This document shows, piece by piece, positions 1 through 7,794 of a stretch of 64,000 nucleotides of DNA. The translations under genes were made by a program, and so were the position numbers. Each line of letters begins with the position of its first letter. Positions within the stretch are counted from its first letter, which is position 1. The notes under the pieces are model-generated. The model was not told the DNA's origin and ran no database searches. It worked only from the letters and a program-made list of their open reading frames with translations. Where the stretch lies: NCBI GenBank assembly GCA_009885195.1, contig VFLG01000035.1:18531-82530 (forward strand), read 5' to 3'. This DNA is from Gallionellaceae bacterium. GTDB taxonomy: Bacteria > Pseudomonadota > Gammaproteobacteria > Burkholderiales > Gallionellaceae.

Positions 1-1035
1 TTCGGTTTCCGCATCAATTTCCAGCGTCCCTCCCCCGATGTTGAGCATCATGTGCCGGATCAGGTCGCCGATGTCGCTACGGCGCTCGCGCAGCGGCGGT
101 ATATGGATATGAAACACGCTCAAGCGGAAATAAAGATCCTCGCGAAATTTTCCTTCTTTCACCATCTCTTCCAGATTGCGGTTGGTGGCGGCAATGATGC
201 GCACATCCACGCCCCGCGCCTGCTCGCCGCCAACCGGACGAATCTGCTTATCTTCGATCACATGCAACAATTTGGTCTGCAAATGCAGCGGCAGTTCCCC
301 GATCTCATCCAGAAAAATAGTACCGCGATCAGCCTCGGTAAACAGCCCTTTGCGTGCTTTATCTGCGCCAGTAAACGCGCCCTTGGTGTGACCAAAAAAT
401 TCGCTCTCCAGCAGGTTCTCGGGAATCGCACTGCAATTGACCGGAATGAACGGGAAGGTGGAACGCGGACTTTTTTCGTGAATCAAGCGTGCGACTATGC
501 CTTTGCCAGTGCCACTTTCACCGGTAACAAGCACGGTGCTGTTGGTGACGGCAACTTTTCCAACCAAGCGATCAACTTGCTGCATGGAAGGCGAACTGAA
601 TGTGTACAGCCCCTGCCCTCCCACAACCAAGTTGCGGAGCGCCTTGTTTTCCGCGAGCAGGCCGGTCATCGCGTCGATCTGTGCCAATTTGTGCAGCAAC
701 TCTTCGCTGTGTACCGGCTTGACGATATAGTCTGTGGCGCCCGCCCGCAGCGCCTCCACCGCCGTTTCCATCGAAGCAAACGCCGTCACCATGATAAATT
801 GGGTGTCGATTGTGGCACCTGACGCATCTGACGTCTTGAAGCTACGCACCAGCTCTATCCCATCACCATCGGGCAAGCGCACATCGCACAGCGCCACGTC
901 AACATCTCCGCGCACCAGTTTGGCGGTCGCTTCAGCCGCAGTTGCCGCCACGTCGACCGAATAGCCGGCGCGACTAACCAGCGCCGAAAGAATCTGGCGT
1001 ATGGCCGCTTCGTCGTCGATCACCAGCACATGCAT
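1..1035 (-). CDS. sigma-54-dependent response regulator, NtrC family (C-terminus runs off the window)
   Basis: Reverse-strand translation from ATG at 1035: MHVLVIDDEAAIRQILSALV...ALCDVRLPDGDGIELV...VLVTGESGTGKGIVARLIHEKSPR...ESEFFGHTKGAFTGADKARKGLFTEADRGTIFLDEIGELP; receiver plus AAA+ GESGTGKG and GAFTGA motifs. Confidence 0.93.
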   Translation of the reverse strand, partial: MHVLVIDDEAAIRQILSALVSRAGYSVDVAATAAEATAKLVRGDVDVALCDVRLPDGDGIELVRSFKTSDASGATIDTQFIMVTAFASMETAVEALRAGATDYIVKPVHSEELLHKLAQIDAMTGLLAENKALRNLVVGGQGLYTFSSPSMQQVDRLVGKVAVTNSTVLVTGESGTGKGIVARLIHEKSPRSTFPFIPVNCSAIPENLLESEFFGHTKGAFTGADKARKGLFTEADRGTIFLDEIGELPLHLQTKLLHVIEDKQIRPVGGEQARGVDVRIIAATNRNLEEMVKEGKFREDLYFRLSVFHIHIPPLRERRSDIGDLIRHMMLNIGGGTLEIDAETE

Positions 1036-1036
1036 A

Positions 1037-2710
1037 TCATTCCTCCTTAAGACCGTATGCAACACCATCCGTAACAACAGGAAGCTGCACGGTTACCGTC
1101 GTTCCAACTCCCGGCTCCGATTCAACGCCGATGAGACCGCCATCCGATTCGATCAGCGACTTGGAAACTGCCATACCTATTCCGCTCCCCTTGCCCGGGA
1201 GTTTGGTGGTAAAAAATTCCTCGAATACCCGCGCCAGCGTATTCTTGTCCATCCCCGTGCCGTTGTCGGTGACGGTCACCACGGCATGTCCCTGCTGGAG
1301 ATGGGTCGATACGGCAATACGTGGTTTGGGATCGGTTCTGCCCTCCATAGCATCCGCAGCATTGACCAGCAGGTTCATGATCACCTGGGTAATATGGTCG
1401 CCCACGGCGCGCACTGCAGGCAGGTTCGGGTCGAGATTAAGCTCCATATCAACAATACTGAAGCGCCGGTCAAAGCTGATAAATCTGACGGTACTGCGAA
1501 TCAGATTATTCAGGTCCAGCAGTTCCCGCTCGGTCGATTGGGGCACAGAGAACTCGGAGATCTGGCGTGTAATATTCATCACCCGCCTGGCCTGCTCGAA
1601 GATCACCTCGGACAGGTTGTGATCGTCCCGACGATCGCCGTGTCCGGCACGCTGCTCCAACATCGCTTGCGCCGCCCCCATGATGGCCGACAACGGATTG
1701 TTTATCTCATGCGCCACGACGGCGGCAATCGAGCCTACCGCCGCCATCTTTTCCTTGTGGAATCGCTGCTGCCGGATGCGCTCTATCTGTACCTCGTTTT
1801 GGCGCAACTCGAACTGCATCTTGTTGATCGCCGCCATGAGCGAACCCAGTTCATCACGGCGCGTCACTTTCAGCGGCTGACCGCGGTATCCTTCGACGAT
1901 TTCCAGTGCGCGATCCTGAACGCGCCTGACATCCACGGCAAGTCTGGTAACAAAAAACATCACCAGACCGCCGAGAAACACAATGCCGATGGCCGCAGTA
2001 ACCGACCACACCAGCGATAGCCGGCTGAACGTAGCACGATATTGCTCCAACAACTCTTGTTTGCGGCCCCGTATCCGCTTGGTGACCTGATCCAGATCGA
2101 AGACCAGCTTGTGCAAATTGGTGCGGACGTCAGCAATCACTTCCCGGTTCAGCGGCCTGATGCTCTTGGTCAGCCCCCCCGGTGCAAGCTGCGGTTCGGC
2201 AGCGCTGCCGGAAAGCTCAGGATTATCCCCCGCCACCTTACCCGGACTCGTCCTGGTCAACTCACCCAGATTGATCTGAAGCGCAACAATACTATCGAAC
2301 AGCTCAGGATGGCTCTTCACCACCTTGCCCAAACCCGTCAATACCGCCTCGACCTGCACACTAACGCTACGCGCAGCAGCCTCAATGCCCGCAGTGGTTC
2401 CCAAATCCGCAGAATAGTAATTGTCATTCACGACGAGAATGGCTCTCGTCACCAGCATATTGAGGGCGAACTGATCCCCTTCTTCCGCATGCACCGCTTC
2501 CAGTTTCTGAACGTCCGAGTAAAGAATGTTGCGCTCCACTCCCAGGACAAACCCGACCGCGAGGGTATAAATCAAAAACAGCAGCAGCATCCAGACGCCC
2601 TTGATCCGCAAAGACATGCCTTGAAGCGGCTGTGGCTGCGCGCCATGCAAGGGGGTTTGCTGGTGATTTTCTTCGCTAACCTTGTCCGGCAATGAACTCA
2701 TGCTCTCCAA
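1037..2710 (-). CDS. membrane sensor histidine kinase (HAMP, HisKA, HATPase)
   Basis: VVAHEINNPLSAIMGAAQAM H-box, DNGTGMDKNTLARVFEEFFTTK and GSGIGMAVSKSLIES motifs; two TM segments; stop abuts the response regulator start. Confidence 0.93.
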   Translation of the reverse strand: MESMSSLPDKVSEENHQQTPLHGAQPQPLQGMSLRIKGVWMLLLFLIYTLAVGFVLGVERNILYSDVQKLEAVHAEEGDQFALNMLVTRAILVVNDNYYSADLGTTAGIEAAARSVSVQVEAVLTGLGKVVKSHPELFDSIVALQINLGELTRTSPGKVAGDNPELSGSAAEPQLAPGGLTKSIRPLNREVIADVRTNLHKLVFDLDQVTKRIRGRKQELLEQYRATFSRLSLVWSVTAAIGIVFLGGLVMFFVTRLAVDVRRVQDRALEIVEGYRGQPLKVTRRDELGSLMAAINKMQFELRQNEVQIERIRQQRFHKEKMAAVGSIAAVVAHEINNPLSAIMGAAQAMLEQRAGHGDRRDDHNLSEVIFEQARRVMNITRQISEFSVPQSTERELLDLNNLIRSTVRFISFDRRFSIVDMELNLDPNLPAVRAVGDHITQVIMNLLVNAADAMEGRTDPKPRIAVSTHLQQGHAVVTVTDNGTGMDKNTLARVFEEFFTTKLPGKGSGIGMAVSKSLIESDGGLIGVESEPGVGTTVTVQLPVVTDGVAYGLKEE

Positions 2711-2797
2711 ACGTGAAAGGTGAAACGTATGTTTCCCGGTCGTTAGACGTTAGTCGCTGGTACATTGGAACATTATTTATTTCGTGTTGCTGGTTTT

Positions 2798-2921
2798 GTA
2801 GGTTGGGTTAGGCGGGTGTATGCCGTAACCCAACATTACCTAGCCGATGACCTTAATGGCTGTTGGGTTACGTCCGTCGGTGGTGAGCCTGCCGAACCAT
2901 GAAGCCGCTAACCCAACCTAC
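2798..2921. repeat. REP-like palindromic element, family A (GTAGGTTGGGTTA...TAACCCAACCTAC), with a second REP-type core in its right hairpin loop
   Basis: gtaggttgggttag...gtaacccaaca...tgttgggttac...ctaacccaacctac; second copy of the same family at 40163-40246. Confidence 0.85.
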
Positions 2922-2973
2922 GAAAAAACAGGTGTCACAGGGTACTAGCGACTACATCGGGTGTGCGAGTATT

Positions 2974-4218
2974 TTACTTGACCTCTGAATCAATGATAAT
3001 GCCAATACCTTTTGACCCGACTGTCACCGGTTGCGACAATCCTTGCAAATCTCCCGGACTGGGAGTGGCATTCCCGGATTTCGATATACGCGCACCCACC
3101 ACGACCCTGGCTGCGGAAGATAATTTCAAACTCGGCATCACCGCCATACTGTCATCCAGCGTGAAAGTCAGCGGCAGATCCTTTACCGTTTTGCGTATTA
3201 CTGCCAGCGGCATGCGCGGCCCCTCTGCTGCCCGGGCAAAAATGAAGACCGCGTCTGTATCCGCGACCTGATCCTTGAGCGCGGGATCAAGCCCTACCGT
3301 TCCACTCACCGACCCACCCGCCGCACCCGGCTGGGCAGGGGCTTGCCGCTCGCCCGCCTGCGGCTTTATGGGGGACAGGCCAACCTTGGCCCGCGCCTCA
3401 TTGATGCTGGCGGTGATAGAGGTTGCGCCCTGGGAATCCGGCGGCACCAGCTTGAGTATCTTTTCCCACCACTTGATGGCGCTGCGATAGTCCTTGCGCT
3501 CGAAGGCTGCCGATCCCGCCAGCGATAACGCCTTGAGGTTGTTAGGATCAATTTTCAACGCCCGCAAAATGAATTTCTCCGGCTCACCCTGTAGCGTCTG
3601 CTTAACCATGGCCAGCATATCAGCGTGATCAGTCAGCAAAAAGGCGTTGTTCGGCAGCAATTCCACCGCACGGGTATAGGCGGCGCTGGCATCAGGATAA
3701 CGACGCAGGGCGGTGTAAGAGCGGGCGAGCATCACCCAGCCTTCCGCGTTGTCCGGCTCGGACTTAAGTTTTTGCGCCAGCCCCGCTACCATCGCCTCGA
3801 TTTGCTCCGGTGTGGTCTGATGCGTTTGCTCAACTTCGGTTGCCTGGGGCTGCGGCTCCAATCCCGCCGGCGTACCCAGCCAAAAATACAATGCAACCGC
3901 CAATAGCGGCACTGCGGTTGCCACCACCACAACCGGCCAGCGGCTTGCGCTTGGTTGCACGACAAGGGTATCGGGAGTGGCCGACTCTTCCAGCACCCGC
4001 CTCTCCAAATCGCTGCGCGCGCTGGCATGCTGCGCTTCATCCAACGTGCCGGATGCCAGATCCGCGTCCAACTCACTTAACTGGTCGCGGTACACCGACA
4101 GGTTGACCTCGGAGCGTGTAGCGGATGCCGCATGTTTGCCCCGGCCCAGCAACGGCGGCAACAGCAGTAATAACGCGCCAGCAATCAGAATAGCAACTAC
4201 AACCCAAAACATAATCAT
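2974..4218 (-). CDS. ccmI: c-type cytochrome biogenesis protein CcmI (TPR)
   Basis: N-terminal TM, LSVYRDQLSELDADLASGTLDEAQHASARSDLERRVLEE, TPR region; position downstream of ccmFGH. Confidence 0.9.
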   Translation of the reverse strand: MIMFWVVVAILIAGALLLLLPPLLGRGKHAASATRSEVNLSVYRDQLSELDADLASGTLDEAQHASARSDLERRVLEESATPDTLVVQPSASRWPVVVVATAVPLLAVALYFWLGTPAGLEPQPQATEVEQTHQTTPEQIEAMVAGLAQKLKSEPDNAEGWVMLARSYTALRRYPDASAAYTRAVELLPNNAFLLTDHADMLAMVKQTLQGEPEKFILRALKIDPNNLKALSLAGSAAFERKDYRSAIKWWEKILKLVPPDSQGATSITASINEARAKVGLSPIKPQAGERQAPAQPGAAGGSVSGTVGLDPALKDQVADTDAVFIFARAAEGPRMPLAVIRKTVKDLPLTFTLDDSMAVMPSLKLSSAARVVVGARISKSGNATPSPGDLQGLSQPVTVGSKGIGIIIDSEVK

Positions 4219-4694
4219 GAACGATCCCCTTTATTTTTTCCAGACAACAGCGATGCGGCGCGGACATGCTCCTCGGCGCTCATAACCTGCGCCTGCCCCA
4301 TCAGTTTGCGGCGCTGGCGCAGCATGACAATCAGCACGCCGACACCCAGCACCACCAACAGCAACGGCCCGAACCAGAGCAACCAGGTGGTGGACTTTAC
4401 CAGCGGCTTAAACAGCACGAAGTCGCCATAACGGCTCACCATGTAATTCAATATCTCCTTCTCCGATTCTCCCTGCTTCAACTTTTCGCGTACCTGGTTT
4501 CTGAGGTCAACAGCAAGTTCGGCATTGGAATCGGCTATCGTCTGGTTCTGGCAAACCAAACAGCGGAGATTATGGGACACTTCCATGACGCGCTTTTCCA
4601 ATGCCGGGTCTTCCGCGGTCGGCACCGCCTCGCCCGCATGAGCCAACGGCAGCAGCATGGAAAGCAGAAGTGCGAAGGGTAATGTCTTATTCAT
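4215..4694 (-). CDS. ccmH: cytochrome c-type biogenesis protein CcmH
   Basis: LRCLVCQNQTIADSNAELAVDLRNQVREKL (CcmH LRCxxCQ motif). Confidence 0.95.
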   Translation of the reverse strand: MNKTLPFALLLSMLLPLAHAGEAVPTAEDPALEKRVMEVSHNLRCLVCQNQTIADSNAELAVDLRNQVREKLKQGESEKEILNYMVSRYGDFVLFKPLVKSTTWLLWFGPLLLVVLGVGVLIVMLRQRRKLMGQAQVMSAEEHVRAASLLSGKNKGDRS

Positions 4695-5211
4695 CGTTAA
4701 GCTCCTTAATGAGCGGAAGTAGCAGTGCCATGTCCTCTGGCTTGATCGCCCCGATCACCTTATGGCGAATGATGCCCGCCTTGTCGATAAGAAAGCTTTC
4801 CGGCACACCATAAACACCCCAGTCGATGCCGACCTTACCCTCTATATCATAGGCCGCCAGAACATAGGGGTCGCCGTGCATATTGAGCCAGGCGATACCG
4901 TCTTCGCGCTTGTCTTTGTAGTTGAGCCCGTAAATCGGCACGATGTTGCGCCGCGACATCTCTCTCAGCAAGGGATGCTCCTGCAAACAGGTTGCGCACC
5001 ACGAAGCCCATACATTGAGTAGCCAAACCTTGCCCCGCATATCCTCGGGGGAAAAAGTCTTGGAGGCATCATGCAATTGGGGTAGCCGGAACGTCGGCGC
5101 CGGTTTGCCAACAAGGGGCGAAGGCACCTCCCTGGGATTGAGCGAGAGCCCGATCCACAGGAAGACGACCAGGGTAACAAAAATCCCCAACGGAATAAAA
5201 GCGCGTTTCAT
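4687..5211 (-). CDS. ccmG: thiol:disulfide interchange protein DsbE/CcmG
   Basis: Thioredoxin-like WASWCATCLQEHP; likely start MKRAFIPLG at about 5211, not the ORF-track start at 5337. Confidence 0.9.
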   Translation of the reverse strand: MKRAFIPLGIFVTLVVFLWIGLSLNPREVPSPLVGKPAPTFRLPQLHDASKTFSPEDMRGKVWLLNVWASWCATCLQEHPLLREMSRRNIVPIYGLNYKDKREDGIAWLNMHGDPYVLAAYDIEGKVGIDWGVYGVPESFLIDKAGIIRHKVIGAIKPEDMALLLPLIKELNDE

Positions 5212-5222
5212 CTGGCTCTCCT

Positions 5223-7199
5223 TTACGCCTGCGCCGCCGGTTTTGATGCCCCAGCTTTTGATGCCAAGGGCAGGCGGTAGCGACGATCGCATATAGCCAG
5301 CAAGCCGCCGAGCGCCATCAGCAGGGCGCCGCCCCATATCCAGTAAACCATCGGTTTATGCAAGATGCGCATGACCCACTCGTCCATGCCCACCTGCTCG
5401 CCGAGCGCCAGATAAAGATCGCGGAACAGGCTGGAGTCTATGGCTCCTTCAGTCATGTCTGAGGCCTGCTTGGTGTACTTGCGCTTTTCTGGATACAGCG
5501 TGGCTACTTTGTCATCACCACGCGTTATCTCCACCATCGCCTGAGCCGCAACATAATTCGGCCCTTGCACCTCCCGCACCCCGTGGAATTTGAAAGTGTA
5601 ACCATCCAGCGTGGTCGTGTCGCCGGTGCGCATGCGCACTTCGGTCTCACTTTGGTAACCGTTGACCAGGGTCACGCCAAGAACAAACACACCTACGCCG
5701 GCATGGGCAAGCAACATGCCATATGTGGCGAGCGATGTGGCGCGCAATTTCGCCCACACACCGCTCGCACTGGTCGACTCACGCACTCGCGCGACCAGGT
5801 AGGCCAGGCCTGCAAGAATCGCCCACATCCCTAGCGCAACCCCCGCCACTATCGGCGCCGACCAACGGCCAAACAAGTAAGGAATAAGCAAACCTAAAGC
5901 TACGCTGGCTACCAGCCACGGCCATACACGCCTCACGATTTGTGCCAGGGTATCCTGTTTCCAACGCGCGAACGGCCCAAAGCCCATAACGAAAACGGCT
6001 ACCATCATGATTGGTGCGAATACCGCCTCAAAATAGGGTGGTCCGACCGAGATCTTGCCCATGTTCATCGCATCCAGGAACAGGGGGTAGAGCGTACCAA
6101 GGAACACGGTACCGGCGGCGGCGACCAGCAGCACGTTGTTCAGCAACAGCATGGATTCACGCGAAACCACCTCGAACCCGCCGCCCATGCCCACCTTCTG
6201 TGCGCGCCAGGCGAACAACACCAGCGAGCCACCGACCACCACGCAAATGTAAATCAGAATAAACAGACCGCGTGTCGGATCTGATGCAAAAGAATGTACC
6301 GATGTCAAAATACCGGAACGCACCAGGAAGGTTCCCAGCAGGCTCAACGAAAAAGCAGAGATAGCCAGGATCACGGTCCAGCTCTTGAAAGCGCCGCGCT
6401 TTTCCGTCACCGCCAGCGAGTGGATCAGCGCCGTGCCCACCAGCCAAGGCATGAACGAGGCGTTCTCGACCGGATCCCAGAACCACCAGCCGCCCCAACC
6501 CAACTCGTAATAGGCCCACCAGCTTCCGAGCATGACGCCCAAGGTGAGAAACATCCACGCCACCGTAGTCCATGGCCGCGACCAGCGCGCCCAGGCAGCA
6601 TCCAACTGGCCACCGATAAGCGCCGCGACGGCGAAAGCAAAGGCCACCGACATGCCCACATAACCCATATACAGCAGGGGCGGGTGGATGATCATGCCAA
6701 AATCCTGCAACTGCGGATTGAGATCAAAACCGTCCAGCGGGCTTGGCAGCAAGCGTTCGAACGGATTAGAGGTAAACAGTATGAAAGAAATGAAACCGAC
6801 GCTGACCAAGCCCAGCACACCCAACACACGCGCCACCATCTCTTCCGGCAGGCGCTTGCTGAACAGGGCCACCGCTGTCGTCCATCCCGCCAGCATCATC
6901 ATCCACAGCAGCAGCGAGCCCTCATGCCCGCCCCATACCGCCGCGATGCGGTACTCCAGCGGCAGCAGCAAATTAGAATGCTGGGCGACGAACTTGACCG
7001 AAAAATCGTAAGTAATAAAAGAATAAGCGAAAGTGACGAAAGCAATAATGACACAAGCCATCTGCCCAAAGACCGCCGGCTTGGCCACCGCCATCAGCCG
7101 TTGATTACCATTCAAGCTGCCGAGTATGGGTAATACGCCCAACACCAGCGCCAACACCAGCGCCAGCATCAGTGAAAAATTGCCGATCTCAGGTATCAT
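5223..7199 (-). CDS. ccmF: heme lyase CcmF/NrfE family subunit
   Basis: 658 aa multi-TM; WGGHEGSLLLWMMMLAGW and WWFWDPVENASFMPWL tryptophan-rich motif. Confidence 0.96.
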   Translation of the reverse strand: MIPEIGNFSLMLALVLALVLGVLPILGSLNGNQRLMAVAKPAVFGQMACVIIAFVTFAYSFITYDFSVKFVAQHSNLLLPLEYRIAAVWGGHEGSLLLWMMMLAGWTTAVALFSKRLPEEMVARVLGVLGLVSVGFISFILFTSNPFERLLPSPLDGFDLNPQLQDFGMIIHPPLLYMGYVGMSVAFAFAVAALIGGQLDAAWARWSRPWTTVAWMFLTLGVMLGSWWAYYELGWGGWWFWDPVENASFMPWLVGTALIHSLAVTEKRGAFKSWTVILAISAFSLSLLGTFLVRSGILTSVHSFASDPTRGLFILIYICVVVGGSLVLFAWRAQKVGMGGGFEVVSRESMLLLNNVLLVAAAGTVFLGTLYPLFLDAMNMGKISVGPPYFEAVFAPIMMVAVFVMGFGPFARWKQDTLAQIVRRVWPWLVASVALGLLIPYLFGRWSAPIVAGVALGMWAILAGLAYLVARVRESTSASGVWAKLRATSLATYGMLLAHAGVGVFVLGVTLVNGYQSETEVRMRTGDTTTLDGYTFKFHGVREVQGPNYVAAQAMVEITRGDDKVATLYPEKRKYTKQASDMTEGAIDSSLFRDLYLALGEQVGMDEWVMRILHKPMVYWIWGGALLMALGGLLAICDRRYRLPLASKAGASKPAAQA

Positions 7200-7592
7200 T
7201 CGCCTCTCCCTTGCCCGCCATCGCCACGGCTATCCGACACCAAAGTACTCAATCCAGCCGCGTTCGGCTGTACTCGTTTATACCTATCCATCATTCCCCA
7301 TCCTTTCATCGTGTGCCATCTCCCAATCCGCGTTTTAAGATGCCCGTAGCGCTACCCAGTCCGTCTTTAATATCATTCAACTTTTAAGTTTAACATGGCC
7401 GTTATAATTATTACAAACTTGTATAAAACCTGTCCAGCTCAATGGTAATCCCCGCCATCTTGCAATTGCGTATCGCTTGCAAGGTGGCGATATGCAGCGT
7501 GATGCATCGCATCTGTTGAAACTATTTCAGCCAGCCCTGTGTTTCCCAAAAATAATTCGACTCCGGTACCGCTGGTTCTACCACTCAACACA

Positions 7593-7755
7593 TCACGTTT
7601 TTGTTTTCCGTTTTGTCGTTTTCTTTTCCGTCGGCAGCAGGCTGGTGAGTTGCTGGTAACGCTCGAATAAAAACTCCACGCGCTGTGCGTCGCTGGTGAA
7701 GGCGGCTTTGCGGTAGCAGGCATCCACGGCGCGGTCGTGGGGTGATGTAGTCTTG
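7593..7755 (-). pseudogene. C-terminal remnant of a type II(L/G)-like restriction-modification / DNA methyltransferase protein
   Basis: Reverse-strand PYNKTTSPHDRAVDACYRKAAFTSDAQRVEFLFERYQQLTSLLPTEKKTTKRKTKT*; frame is closed upstream by TAA, so only about 55 codons remain. Confidence 0.5.
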
Positions 7756-7794
7756 TTATACGGTTATTGCACTTGGTAATTGAAACCGCACACA

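Noticed and set aside
1001-2020. 339-aa plus-strand ORF opposite the histidine kinase
   Set aside because: Shadow of the kinase HATPase/HisKA coding region
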